Below are positions 1 through 11,275 of a stretch of 64,000 nt of DNA, one piece after another. This stretch comes from Forficula auricularia (Eukaryota > Arthropoda > Insecta > Dermaptera > Forficulidae): positions 698,625-762,624 of the forward strand of contig JALMQS010000082.1 in assembly GCA_024734495.1 (NCBI GenBank), read 5' to 3'. A program made the translations under genes and the position numbers. The notes below the pieces were generated by a model, which was not told the origin of the DNA, made no database searches, and worked only from the letters and a program-made list of their open reading frames with translations. Each line of letters starts with the position of its first letter. Position 1 is the stretch's first letter.

Positions 1-823
1 AAGTACTTTAAAATATAATTTTACTAAAAACTTTATTTAACCTTTTTTGTGGTCCCCAAGGTACTTAATTAGGATATTAAATTTCATCAAAATTGGTTAA
101 GTCATTTTCAAGATATTTAGAAAAAACTAAAAAAGTACTGAAATAAAGTACTAATGTTTGTGGTCCGATATGTACCAAAAACTAATCAGCGCTTCATTTT
201 GTTAAACTAATGGTAGGTTTTCAATTTCATTTCAATTGGTGCAACGGTGTGGAAAAAATCGTGGGCCAAAAAAACGATAACATCCATACATCCATCCATA
301 CGCACGCACTAAATGAAAAAATCGCACTTTTTGGCCTCTCGACGAGACCCCATGTAATTTTTGGCAAAACCGTCACGTGCTAAAATTCAACCTAATTGAA
401 TACTACAATTTGTGACTTTAATTGAGTCCATGGGTTCCGTAGTCTTTACCTGAGGACCCTTTGAAGCCACGCTTGCCCCGAGAGCGATTCCAATACTTTC
501 TCCCATGCTTCGCATTGGATAAAGTAAAAAGGATATAATTTTAGTATTTAAAAATGACCTAGAGAACCTCCACAATACCTCTTCAAGGTCTTTGAAAAAA
601 TGACATGACCCAAACCTTTGAAAATAAATCTTTTAAAAATCCAAATTTAGCATTCCTTTGGCCTATGAATAGTGATGGGTTTAATTAAAAACAAAAGCTA
701 TCAAATAAAGTTACCCTTTTAGGAGAGACACTGACAGATAAATTTTTTGACCTAATAACCCCTAATTCTTGATTTATATCGAAATCATTAAGAGTCGTTT
801 TCGAGAAACCGATTCTATATAAA
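1..823. other. AT-rich repeat remnants, no gene
   Basis: About 150-340 contains a block related to the repeat at 10390-10450 (shared TATGTACCAAAAACTAATCAGC-like text) and short CATCCATA repeats near 280-300. No coding signal is convincing; the short frame at 387-575 shows no recognisable domain. Confidence 0.4.
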
Positions 824-836
824 TAAATATATTATA

Positions 837-1102
837 ACTTATGAGGAGAATTTTCTAGGTTAAGTTTCACAAAAAGGAAATATATTAAAACAAATGTATG
901 TTTTTTTGAGTTTGATTAGCTCGATATATATTTCGGGTTACTAGCCCATCTTCAGGAGTAACCCGAAATATATATCGAGCTAATCAAACTCAAAACATAC
1001 ATTTGTTTTAATATATTTTTGTGAAACTTAACCTAGAAAAATTCTCCTCATAAAGTTATTTATAATGTTTCACCTAGAACCGACACCTAAATCCTTAAAA
1101 AT
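837..1102 (+). repeat. Fold-back ribozyme-like element, family C copy 1
   Basis: Two arms in inverted order (about 840-940 and 956-1055) surround a short loop; the unpaired leader (GGTGTCGGTTCTAGGTGAAA on the minus strand) lies at the right. A 13-bp direct repeat TAAATATATTATA flanks it (824-836, 1103-1115). The left arm carries a minus-strand core: CTGAAGA (955-949), GGG/CCC hairpin, GAAA (934-931). The right arm lacks its CTGAAGA. Confidence 0.75.
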
Positions 1103-1243
1103 TAAATATATTATAGGTATGGTATATATAAAGAATTGAAAGGTTTCAATTTTGCCAAGAGTAGCAGAGTTGTTGATTCATAAAGAGAAACAAAGAGGTT
1201 GACTTCTGCTTGATGCAAATAAACATACACATACATATATCAA

Positions 1244-1275
<32 letters not shown>

Positions 1276-1284
1276 TAAAAAAGA

Positions 1285-1320
1285 CTGATGATGAAAGGGC
1301 AAGCCTTGAAAACTATAGTC
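1285..1320 (+). ncRNA. Hammerhead-like motif, type A
   Basis: CTGATGA at 1285-1291, a short AAGG/CCTT hairpin, GAAA at 1308-1311 and a following CTATAGTC. It is one copy of a repeated core. Stem I is only about two pairs and one unpaired base lies beside the hairpin, so activity is uncertain. Confidence 0.35.
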
Positions 1321-1369
1321 TCAAACAAATAAATAATATATATACATACATCTTATTATATTAAACGAG

Positions 1370-1372
<3 letters not shown>

Positions 1373-1434
<62 letters not shown>
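1373..1434. repeat. (AT)n microsatellite
   Basis: A long uninterrupted AT run inside one arm of an inverted repeat (about 1280-1520 matched by about 1930-2150). Related AT runs occur near 1245, 2770 and 32752. Confidence 0.9.
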
Positions 1435-1438
<4 letters not shown>

Positions 1439-1530
1439 ATAAATAATTGGTATTTTAATTTTATATCCCACAATAAGATTATTACAATTATAATTATATA
1501 TATTAAAAATTGGCCATATATATATATATA

Positions 1531-2053
1531 GTACCTGGCCACCGAGCGATGTTCGGTAACTTTTTGTTTCAGTTAATAACTATATATTAATCCCCGAAAC
1601 CCCCTCGCCCCCGGACCCCCACCTCCTGCACCCTCTAACCCTACCCCACCCACACCTACACCTGCACCCCGGAAACCCCGTACCTCCCCCGGACCCTCCA
1701 TCACTGCAACCCACCTCTTGCACCCTCCAACCCTACCCCCACCCCCGCCCACGCACCCAGTTTTTGCATCTCTAGCCTTCAATGGCCCACAGATTATCTA
1801 TATACCTATAGGTATATAAATAAATACGGTATAATTATTTTTTTTTTAATTAAATATCAATTTTTGAGTTCATCAATTAAATTGTCAAATTAATATTTCT
1901 GGGATTTAAAACTCGATTTTTAATCAATAAAATTGGCCAATTTTTAATATATATAATTATAATTGTAATAATCTTATTGTGGGATATAAAATTAAAATAC
2001 CAATTATTTATTAAATATATATATATATATATATTGCTCGTTTAATATAATAA
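1531..2053 (-). mobile_element. Helitron/Helentron-like non-autonomous element, copy 1
   Basis: The minus-strand 3' end is a hairpin (ACCGAGCGATGTTCGGT at 1541-1557 in plus sense) followed by a CCAGGTAC end. The 5' end text CTTATTATATTAAACGAGCAA lies near 2053. Between them are a G/C-skewed block (1590-1765) and AT runs. The same two ends bound the copies at 5731, 32238 and 60090, which defines the element. Confidence 0.6.
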
Positions 2054-2145
2054 GATGTATGTATATATATATTATTTATTTGTTTGAGACTATAGTTTTC
2101 AAGACCCGCCCTTTCATCATCAGTCTTTTTTAATTATAAATATTA

Positions 2146-2586
2146 TAAGATTGAAGTAATTTTTGGAGACGGACTGATAAGTGAAATGAGTGGATATTGA
2201 TGAGGCAGTTCAAAAAAATAAGAAGATTAATTATACTATCCTTTTATTCATAAATCGACGTTTCGGAGGCCATTCCCACCTTCTTCACTGTCACTGAAGG
2301 AAATCCAATGCGACATTCCCCTCTGTCTCCACTTTCAGTGGCAGTAACAATAATATATCGTATTTCATTCTCAGCAGAATTATAGTATAGTGAGAATAAA
2401 TACAATATATTATTGTTACTGTCACTGAAAGAGCAGACAGAGGGGAATGTCGCATTGGATTTCCTTCAGTGACTTTTCAAAACCCTGAAGAAGGTGGGAA
2501 TAGCCTCCGAAACGTCGATTTATGAATAAAAAGATAGTATAATTAATCTTCTTATTTTTTGGACTGCCTCATCAATATCCACTCAA
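2146..2586 (+). repeat. Fold-back ribozyme-like element, 441 bp
   Basis: Long inverted arms (about 2190-2385 and 2395-2582) follow a one-sided leader containing GGAGACGGACTG. An imperfect 11-bp flanking repeat (TATAAATATTA / TATAAATATAA) marks insertion into another repeat. The right arm has a core CTGAAGA (2485-2491), hairpin, GAAA (2509-2512), CGTC. The left arm copy reads GTGAAGA, a change at an essential core base. Confidence 0.75.
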
Positions 2587-2769
2587 TATAAATATAATTT
2601 TTCATGGGCTCAGTACCGCGTGGATATTGAAAATTTTAATTCTAACTGGCTTCTCGGCTGAGCAAGAGCAAAAAAATTTTCAATATCCACGTTATACTGA
2701 CCCCATGAAAAATAATATTTATAATTAAAAAAGACTGATGTCAAGCCTTCAAAACTATAGTCTCAAACA

Positions 2770-2805
<36 letters not shown>

Positions 2806-2959
2806 TGGTATGTATATTTGATATATATGTGTGTAACTGTTGTTTATTTGCATCAAGTAGAGAACAACTTCATTGTTTCTCTTTATGATATAAAGAATTG
2901 CTCATTTAATATAAAAGATAATATGACGTGGCTATAATCGATTGTCTATGACACCTGAC

Positions 2960-3195
2960 AGCTGTCAAAAATTAGAAGCAAAGTTGTAGAGGATGTAATT
3001 TTTGACATTTCTTTTAAAAACTTTTGAAAATAAACACACGAAATGAGGCGGAAGGTCAAAAATGAAGATTCTAGACCTTTGAACCAAACTCAACCAACAT
3101 CAGTAAACTCTAGTTACCACAAAGGTATTCAGTGAAACCCGTTTTAACTATAGTAAGAACGCGTTCTTACTAAAAACGGGTTTTTGCTGAAACAT
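2960..3195 (+). repeat. Half copy of the palindromic MITE at 29504
   Basis: Matches one arm of the 29504-29901 palindrome, including the terminal text AGTAAGAACGCGTTCTTACT and the GAGGCGGAAGGTC block. Confidence 0.6.
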
Positions 3196-3231
3196 ATATA
3201 TATGTACACATATATTTGTTTGAGAGTATGG

Positions 3232-3388
3232 TTTCGGAGGCTTCAGCCCTCATCATCAGTCTTTTTTAATTATAAATATTATTTTTCATGGAGTCAGTAT
3301 CGCGTTTTCAATATCCACCCCATGAAAAATAATATTTATAATTAAAAAAAGACTGATGATGAAAGATCAAGTCTTCGAAACTATAGTC
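3232..3388. ncRNA. Inverted pair of type A hammerhead-like motifs
   Basis: Minus-strand core: CTGATGA (3259-3253), GAGG/CCTC hairpin, GAAA (3235-3232). Plus-strand core: CTGATGA (3353-3359), weak hairpin, GAAA (3377-3380), CTATAGTC. Both sit at the ends of an inverted repeat with CCCCATGAAAAATAATATTT in the arms. Confidence 0.35.
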
Positions 3389-3442
3389 TCAAACAAATAA
3401 ATAATAATATATATATATATATATTTGATACATATATGTCGC

Positions 3443-4076
3443 CTTAGGGCCAGTTGAATGTCGGTTGGTAAACTCTTTTTAAACGTTGATAAACGGTAAA
3501 ACCTTAGAATTCACCTTATGCCCGGTGGGATGGCCAATCAGATGACAGGCACTTCATCGATTGGCCCATCCCACCAGGACTAAGGAGGAATTCTAATGTT
3601 TTTCCTTTGTCAACGTTTAAACAAGTTACCATCTGACGCTAACTGGCCTAAGCAGGTAGTATGTCGGTTTGTAAAGTCTTTGTTAAAGTTAACAAAGGGT
3701 AAACATTAGAATTCACCTTGTGCCCGGCGGAATGGCCAATCAGATGAAAGTGCGTGTCATCTGATTGGCCATCCCACCGGGCACAAGAGGAATTCTAATG
3801 TTTACCCTTTGTTAACTTTAACAAAGACTTTACAAACCGACATACTACTGGCTCTTAGGGCCAGTTGTATGTCAGATGGTAAACTCTGTTTAAACGTTGA
3901 CAAAGGGAAAAACATTAAAATTCTCCTTGTGCCTGGTGGGATGGCCAATCAGATGAAGTGCCTGTCATCTGATTGGCCATCCCACCGGGCATAAGGTGAA
4001 TTCTAAGGTTTTACCGTTTATCAACGTTTAAAAAGAGTTTACCAACCGACATACAACTGGCCCTTAGAGTGTAAAT
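3443..4076. repeat. Palindrome built of three palindromic MITE units
   Basis: Three units of about 200-220 bp (3443-3650, 3655-3856, 3857-4076), each a near-perfect hairpin with GATTGGCCATCCCACCGGGC near its centre. The first and third are also inverted copies of each other, so the whole 634 bp is one large palindrome. Ends read CTTAGGGCCAGTTG. A half copy lies at 28026-28152. Confidence 0.85.
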
Positions 4077-4474
4077 CTGCTAAATCCATTTTCTATCATA
4101 TATGACATATTAATACCGTTCGAAAGAAAAAGAGATGCAGCATCGCCCAAGTAAAACTGCTACTTAAAATTACGATCGTAAGTTGTAGATAAAAATGTGA
4201 AAAATATTTTCTTTCCATTACAACAATATTAAATATTGTTTGTTTTTTGTCTGTCCTGTAAAATATCCTTGTTGTGAGCTAACTCACAAGGTTTACACTC
4301 TAAAGCGACGAAATATGTGTGTATGTTTATTTGAATCAAGCAGAGAACAATCTCTTTGTTTCTATTTATGATATAAAGAATTGTTCATTTGATGTAATAA
4401 GATAATGACGTGGCTATAATCGATTGTCTATGACAGCTGACAGCTCCAAGAGAAAAATTGCTGCTTTTGATGTT

Positions 4475-4748
4475 ATAATAATAAAACTTGAGCAAGATAC
4501 GAGGTAGGTTTCACAAAAAAAGAAATAAAACAAAATTGAGTTTTGAATTTGATATATTTCGGGGGTGAGCCCATCATCAGGAGTCAAAGAAAACTGAACA
4601 GTGGGCTCACCCACGAAATATATCGAATTCAAAATTCGATTTTGTTTTATTTCCTTTTTTGTGAAACCTACCTCTTATCTTGCTCAAGTTTTATTATTAT
4701 ATTAAAATGTTTCACCTAGAACCAACGCCTATCTCATTAAAAGTTATA
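4475..4748 (-). repeat. Fold-back ribozyme-like element, family C copy 2
   Basis: Flanked by a perfect 12-bp repeat GCTTTTGATGTT (4463-4474, 4749-4760). The leader is at the right. The left arm carries a minus-strand CTGATGA, a GGG/CCC-type hairpin and GAAATATATC; the matching place in the right arm is disrupted. It lies just 58 bp from the NUDT19 exon end. Confidence 0.85.
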
Positions 4749-4806
4749 GCTTTTGATGTTTCTCTTAGCTCCAACGTAAACGCATTATGCTAAGATATCC
4801 AATTAC

Positions 4807-5427
4807 TTCAAGCTGAGTGATTTCTTTGTTATCTGGATGCGTGGGCGGCTTACTATCTAGAGTCACAATGAAAAAAACCGCCTCGAATCTTTGGGCTCTA
4901 TTGGTGGGCGTCAACCAGCTGGACCATTTCTGCAAAGACCAAATATCAGGACAACATTGTAATTCGCGACACATTTCAATAAATCGCCCTGCATCCTGAT
5001 GGACTCTCTCCTGCCAATTTTGAATCTCCTCTCCAGCGAGAAATGTCCCCCACTTACTTATTCGAGGCTCCAGCATTTTCGGTTTACACAATAAAACGCT
5101 TGATTCTTCAAATGTTTCTCGTATCGCTGAAATACGTAGGGATATTTCTTTGGAGAGGGAGGCCGGGTTTTGTTCTTGATTAAAAATAGCGAAATGTTTA
5201 TTTTGAAAGCCACAATCGGTGTATAATTGGATCCATTCTTGACTAGCATCAGCCTCCTCGATCATCCCTCCAGGGAATACATGAGCACCCGGCATTACTT
5301 TAGCACTTTTAGACCGTTTTAAAAATAAAATTTTATAATCACATGGCACTTTAGTAGTAGCATTTAGAAAGGAATTTTTCGCAGCTATTATTAACGTTGC
5401 TGCTTTTTTCCACATTTGACCTGACAT
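4807..5427 (-). CDS. NUDT19: NUDT19-like Nudix hydrolase, first coding exon (partial gene)
   Basis: The ATG at 5427 opens 207 codons that run without a stop to a likely splice donor (GTAATT on the minus strand, 4806-4801); read through, the frame ends 13 codons later with no homology. The start (MSGQMWKKAATLIIAAKN) resembles the family N-terminus. A Nudix box split by an insertion is visible: FPGGMIEEAD at about residues 52-61, and after about 38 further residues RISAIRETFEESSVLL, giving the RE..EE metal-binding residues. The split box is characteristic of NUDT19. The block WLTPTNRAQRFEAVFF near residue 175 is also a family feature. NUDT19 enzymes are known to hydrolyse CoA and acyl-CoA, in peroxisomes in mammals. 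The C-terminal part, including any peroxisomal targeting signal, must lie in later exons to the left, which I could not find. The gene stands alone among repeats; a fold-back element ends at 4748, just inside the presumed intron. Confidence 0.88.
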
Positions 5428-5730
5428 TGTGTGTGTTTCAAATTTTAGAATAAAACACTAAATTTTATTAATTTATCAATCGAATGACGTCATTAGACTT
5501 TATTGTTTGAATAATCTTTTAATACTTTCTAATCTTTTTAGTTGAAAATTTTCATAACCTATAAAGAATTAGTAATATAATTCACATTTATTTACTTTCT
5601 CGTCATACTGCTTGATGCTCTCTCTATTGGATTGATCATAGAAATAATAAAAATGATTTATATTTGAAATAAAAAAAAAGAAGTTATAATTAATTTATTG
5701 AAAAAGTTTTATTGATTGCGAGTATAATAA
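5428..5730. other. Upstream region of the NUDT19 exon
   Basis: AT-rich, no further exon seen. It should hold the NUDT19 5' UTR and promoter; no clear TATA or initiator can be singled out in such AT-rich DNA. Confidence 0.3.
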
Positions 5731-6546
5731 GTTCCTGGAGGCACCGAGCGATGCTCGGTAACTTCTTCCTTTAGTTAAAAGCTTTATTTTAATATTATTT
5801 TTAAATTAATTTAAAATTCTGATAAAAAGGTCGATTTTTATTTGAGAGCCGCTTTCAAATTAAAAAAAATACAAAAATATATAATATTCGCCTACTGTAC
5901 CCTCCCCCCACCCCCCCACCCCACCTCCACCCCACTCGACCCCACCCCCGAAACCTCGCTCTACCCCCGAATCACCCACCACTGCACCCCACCTCCTGCA
6001 CCTGTTTTGATTCAACCATATGATTCATTTTTATTCATCCAATTGTTAATAAATAAAACCTATCAAAATGTGTTGTTTTTTCTGAAAATTGAGACCTGCT
6101 CTTGATTATTTTTTATTCTATTAAATAAATAAAGTTCATTATAAAAACAATTATAAAACGTTTATTAATATTTCTAACGTTTAGGGACAACAAAATATGT
6201 TAAAATCCACAATCACAATACTTCTTCAAGGCCTTTGAGAATAAAGGATTTACCCGACCCATTGTCTGCCTGAGCACAAAGGAAAAGGGAAACCTTTTTT
6301 TAAAACCCTAAGAATGGGATTTGTCTACCTGCTGAGAATAATTAATTTGATTACGAAAAACCCATCAAAAACAATTTTGTCGAAGATGAGACCGCGACAG
6401 ACCGAATTGTCACCCCAAAAACCCCCTAACCCGTGAATTTCATCAAAATCGGTAAAGCCGTTTTCAAAATAGAACCAAGATACAAATATATAAACAAATA
6501 AATAAATATATATACAAATATACAATTTTTGCTCGTTTAATAAGAG
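5731..6546 (-). mobile_element. Helitron/Helentron-like non-autonomous element, copy 2
   Basis: 3' hairpin ACCGAGCGATGCTCGGT at 5743-5759 (7-bp stem, 3-nt loop), 5' end CTCTTATTAAACGAGCAA at about 6546-6529 on the minus strand. Inside are a C-rich block (5900-6000) and the recurring text AACGGCTTTACCGATTTTGA with the G-rich phrase GGGTTAGGGGG. It has no coding capacity. Confidence 0.65.
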
Positions 6547-7048
6547 TAGATAATAATAATAATATAATAATATTAGAGTCTTTATTTGAAGACCCTTTTT
6601 TACATTTATATACATTTTTACATAATTTGTTCAGACAATTTATTCCCTTGGTCCTTGGACCGTCTGGAAAAGATTCCGATTTGAACACAATACAAATACA
6701 TGAATATTCACATTTTTCCATAATAAATTGTTTTTCTTTTTTCACCGCAATTATACATATATACACTATACAATATTCTCCCAAACAAATTTCTATATAT
6801 AGACATTATTTATATATTATAAGTTGACATTTAATTTAGAAATTAAATTCCTCAATTAGGGTATATCTATATTTCCAGGCCTCCCTACAAAATCCAATCA
6901 GCCCAGGTCAATCCACGCTGCTATAATGAGTTTGCAGAAAAGAATTTGAAATTTGCCGAAACTGAAGTTATAGTCAGAAAGTAAAAGCGTCTCACTTTGA
7001 CTATGAATCTGTCGATGAACCATTAAGCTAGTTGTTTCCCGACAATAC
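6547..7048. other. Unassigned AT-rich DNA
   Basis: No domain, tRNA or clear repeat end seen. The short frames on both strands here overlap each other and show no homology. Confidence 0.4.
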
Positions 7049-7060
7049 TATCAAAAAGTT

Positions 7061-7210
7061 GAAGGAGACAATAAAAGAGTGTATCTTCTGCTGGAATTGT
7101 AAATTTTATTTATTTATAAATTTATAATTCCAGCAGAAGACACACTCTTTTATTGTCTCCTTCAATATATAAAAATTCTGCTACTCTCGGCACAAAAACT
7201 TTCAATTTAA
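7061..7210 (-). repeat. Fold-back element, family B, short copy
   Basis: Perfect 12-bp flanking repeat TATCAAAAAGTT (7049-7060, 7211-7222). Arms (GAAGGAGACAATAAAAGAG and its complement) meet almost directly, so the ribozyme-bearing loop of copies 31642 and 52621 is missing. The leader, with GCCGAGAGTAGCAGA on the minus strand, is at the right. Confidence 0.85.
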
Positions 7211-7222
7211 TATCAAAAAGTT

Positions 7223-8414
7223 AATGGTATAGTTTTTGAATGTGGTATTGTCTAAGAAAAATAATTTCTAATAGATAAAAGAAGTTAATGTCAGATCGAT
7301 TTTTGAGAACTGCCCTTTAACATCTAAAAGAGGTAGCTACCCTTAATAAGACATTTCTTGTCGACTTTAGGGCAATTCCAAATCCTCAAATTTGAATATG
7401 GCCTGAATTAATTTTTGAATAAACCCTCTTTTCCCCTAAAAGTGGTGACTATCCTTAATTTAGCATTTCATAGAAGAGAATGATTTCTAGCAGATTGTAG
7501 GGCAATTCCAAATCACTAAGTAAAAATATGGTCTGAATAAAATTTTAATATCTACTCTTATTAAACGAGCAAAAATTGTAAATATATTTATATATTTGTA
7601 TCTTTACCCCACTCAGAATTCCTATAAACTCATCAAAATTTTAAATTCTTTTTTAAGGTGAGTGATTCTGAATTCTCTCAGAACGGGACAGACCGCCACA
7701 AAGTGGTAGACATCCTCTGGGAGACCCAGATTACAAAGAGAGCACAATTCGCTACTCTCATCGTTATCTATATTTATTGAGGAACAAAAGTCCCCCTCTA
7801 CATTTAATAATCCATTTTGTGAGTTTAAAATATTGACATATTTTTCAAAACTATTTACATCACTATCTAGATGCTTATAAATTATATATGGCTTTGGCTA
7901 TTTCGTGAAGCGATCCTATACTTGGATATCAGTTCTTCAGATATCTTAGTTACAATACTCTCAACTAGTACACTAATGTCCAAGAGTTGCTCCAGCGAAA
8001 GATCATATATGTCCCGCAAATAGATTTGATTGCGAGTATATAAATAAAAACAAATCTTTTATAAAAAACAATCTTAAGACCAGGGCCGGATTTATCCTAA
8101 GTGCCACCCCATTATAGCTAAAGCCTAAATAAAATGGGTAAATGTTTGTTAGTAGTCCAGGCAAATTACGATTTTATCAGGAAATAATTCCCGGTAAAGA
8201 TTTTATTATTGCTCGAATACCTTTATTGGTACTCCAATATTACTAGCCTAAGTTTTGCCCCCAAATCTGTGTTGTGGAAATTTTTCTAAGCGCCTGAAAA
8301 TGCGAAAATTTCGGAATTTTTTCAGTTTTTCTTGAATAACTCTAAAACGGCTTATCAAATCAAAAAGATATCTTTAGTTCTTTAATTTACGCGTGAATTG
8401 ACAACAATTTCATC
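7223..8414. other. Unassigned, with repeat fragments
   Basis: About 7553-7600 matches the 5' end of the Helitron-like family (TATTAAACGAGCAA plus AT run) but no matching 3' hairpin is found. At 8081 the text CAGGGCCGGATTTA looks like a lone hAT-type end. No gene is recognisable. Confidence 0.35.
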
Positions 8415-8426
8415 TATTTAGGTTAA

Positions 8427-8747
8427 TAATTTTTAAGGATTTAGGTGTCGGTTCTAGGTGAAACATTATAAATAACTTATGAGGAGAATTTTCTAGGTTA
8501 AGTTTCACAAAAAGGAAATATATTAAAACAAATGTATGTTTTTTTGAGTTTGATTAGCTCGATATATATTTCGGGTTACTAGCCCATCTTCAGGAGTTCA
8601 AATAAAAACTGAGTTTTTATTTGAACTCCTGAAGATGGGCTAGTAACCCGAAATATATATCGAGCTAATCAAACTCAAAAAAACATACATTTGTTTTAAT
8701 ATATTTCCTTTTTGTGAAACTTAACCTAGAAAATTCTCCTCATAAGT
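8427..8747 (+). repeat. Fold-back ribozyme-like element, family C copy 3
   Basis: Perfect 12-bp flanking repeat TATTTAGGTTAA (8415-8426, 8748-8759). The leader GGTGTCGGTTCTAGGTGAAA is at the left, arms about 8468-8600 and 8613-8747. Right arm core: CTC-CTGAAGA (8626-8635), GGG/CCC hairpin, GAAA (8650-8653), then TATATATC and GAG (8662-8664), which pairs with CTC as stem I. Confidence 0.88.
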
Positions 8748-8759
8748 TATTTAGGTTAA

Positions 8760-10140
8760 GTAGAACCGGTACTAGCGCCAGTCAAAACAGCCCCCGGGTC
8801 CCTAAAACTCGTACTTTTTTAGTTTTTACCCATTTTGACCATGAAGGAGCACGTTTTCGACAAAGACCACTCTATACATTTTTTAACTAGATTAAATTTG
8901 CTACAATTTAAACAAAATTTTATCTTAATTGGATAATGGTGTCGCAATGAGATTGAAATTTGCAGTTTTTCCTTCATAAAATGAAAACCACTCATCCTAG
9001 AAACTTGATTTTTGTCTCATTCTCTAGTAAATTTTGTTGACTTGAACGTTTATTTGGACCACTTTTTTGATAAAACTATTATATTTATAAATATCTAGCA
9101 TTTGAGGATTCGGGTCATATCTCTGCTAAGCAATTAGAAGCAGGCATGCACAATGGTATATGCGCAACACGATGTTTACGTTCGGATAAATATCTTGGAT
9201 GCCTTTCTCATGAATTATTTCATTAATTATATGGCAGAAATTTTCTTATTAATTACATTTGTAGTTTATTTGAAATATTTAAGCGATAAATTAAATTCGT
9301 TTTAAGGTAGTTTTGTTTCGCGACAATACTAGCAAAAAGTTAATGCTAGAGTATATAGAACAAACAATAAGGATTCATAATTCATAAACCCAAATCTTTT
9401 TGATGTTTATGTACCACTACTAGAGAATCCCGTGCTGGTTTGACAAATCTGCCAACACTGTCCGAGCTTGTATAGGTATATTTTATCATAGAAATTTCAG
9501 ACAAAGTACTTTATAAAGGGAGATTTATAAAACAAAAAGTTCTTAATAAGCGATTGAAAGCTGTTGCGACAATGGCTGAAGCGAAAAAAGTCAAAAAAGT
9601 ACTAAAGTTAACCCACTTTTTAAGGTTAAATAAATGCGTTGTTGCCAGCTTGTTTTTAATGTAAATTTTTCAATATACATTTTTCATTATTTATTCATTA
9701 TTATCTCAGAAAACTGTGTTATAACTATGATTTAAAATTTTGTTAAAAAATGTATTAGTTATTGTTTAATGTTGGTTTAGTTTTTTTATAACAATGGTAA
9801 GAAGAGTTTATTAATTATAATTAAATATGTATGTAAACTTTTCGATATCCCGTATATAATGCAATGTATAAGAGTCTGAAAAACTCTATCTTTGGAATTT
9901 AATATCTCCGGAAATATATTGTTCATAAATTTCGTTTTGACACCAATGGATGCAGAAGAATTTAAATAATAATCTGTCTAAATTTCAAAAAAAATCCTAA
10001 GAAAACCCATATGGTGAAACAACTACTTTATCAATCATCAAAGTAATCTGACGTGTTCTGATGTGGCCATCCACTTGACTTTACCATACAACCTGGCCCC
10101 TCACTTATATTTAATAATTAATAAAATTATTTATAATCAT
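8760..10140. other. Unassigned region
   Basis: No open frame with recognisable domains and no clear transposon end. It contains a few degenerate copies of phrases found elsewhere (for example GACAATACTAGCAAAAAGTT near 9320, similar to 7041). Confidence 0.35.
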
Positions 10141-10765
10141 GTAGGGAAGGGGGGTTAGTTTCTGCATTTTTAGATTACTGTGGGCCAACTGATTATATAT
10201 ACAAAATTTGGTTGAGTTTGGTACAAGGGCCTAGATTTTCATTTTTTGACTCCCCCCCTCATTTTGGGCGGTTAGTTTTTGAATTTTTAGACTTCTGGGG
10301 TCCCACTGATTATGTATACACAATTTGGTTGAGTTTGCTCAAATGTTCTAGATTTTTAATTTTTATCCCCCCCCACCCTCTTAATTTTTGGGTCGATATG
10401 CACCAAAATCTAATCAGCTTTTAATCTCAATGGACCAAAACTATCGTGTGAAATTTGGTTTCGATATTTCACACTAGTTTTTTGAGCTAGCTCGTCCACA
10501 AAAAGTTGGTAACGCACAGAACTAACGGACAACCAGACTAGACAGAACTAACAGACATTTTGACAAAACAATTATTATCTCGAAAAATATAATTTTTTCG
10601 ATGTTCACTTATTAGAGCTTTTTTGTAGACCGAAATGCCATGGTTTCTCTCAATTTTTTTTAATCAAAATAATTTCAGCCGTTTTAGATATTTCGAAAAA
10701 GAAGGAAAAAAAACACTTTTTTCATGCAAGACTACAATACTTGACCATACCCTGTATGGTAAAGT
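10141..10765 (+). repeat. Dispersed repeat ending in a CCATAC/GTATGG hairpin, copy 1
   Basis: About 600 bp shared with 47820-48395. It contains two tandem-like versions of a TTTTTGACCCCC...CATTTTGGGCGGTTAG block and ends with GACCATACCCTGTATGGTAAAG, a small hairpin. A Helitron-type 3' end is possible but no CTRR terminus is clear. Confidence 0.5.
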
Positions 10766-10869
10766 AAAAAAGTCTTAGTTTTTTGATGAAACTCTCGCCG
10801 CCCTGGGCTTTAGCTCAATTAGCTCATATGTAAATACACTCCTTACTGCATCATGTATTTATAAATTTA

Positions 10870-11275
10870 CTTATTAGTGGAATATTTTCCTCGATCCCAG
10901 GGCGTGTAGGGGAGGCATGTTTCCACCTCCCCCTCATTTTATGTCCCCAGCCGGCCGGGCTGGTCATTATTATTATTATTGTTGTCGTTTAGTAGATCAC
11001 GTGTGAAGGCCCGCAGCGCCATCTCTCGAGTCTCCCGGGCCAGCTTGACAGCTGTTTCTTCCCCTCCAGCTGCGTGGCCCCCACCATTCTCCCTCCTCGC
11101 TCGTATTGGCAACACCGCAATCGACCAATGGGAAAGGGACAAATCTCTCAAGAGTAAACGTTTTACTAAATCTCATATCTATCTTATAGATATCCTAAAT
11201 ATACACCTATTTCCACTGCAAGTTTTATGTTTTTATTCAATTTAATCATTAATTAATCCATCTTGCATTCACGGG
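10870..11275. promoter_or_regulatory. GC-rich island, possible promoter or non-coding exon
   Basis: Much richer in G and C than its surroundings, with CpG-containing words, an E-box CACGTG (10998-11003), a CCAAT box (11125-11129) and a GGTAAGC donor-like site near 11274. Open frames occur on both strands but neither matches a known protein, so I do not call a CDS. It could be a promoter with a 5' exon. Confidence 0.3.

Noticed and set aside
1321..1542. Minus frame of alternating Tyr-Ile
   Set aside because: Translation of the AT microsatellite.
11125..11144. An ER stress response element (CCAAT-N9-CCACG)
   Set aside because: CCAAT is present but the second half reads ACAAA, not CCACG.
10939..11245. 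Overlapping frames on both strands in the GC-rich island
   Set aside because: Neither product shows a known domain; GC-rich DNA has few stops by chance. Kept only as a possible regulatory island.
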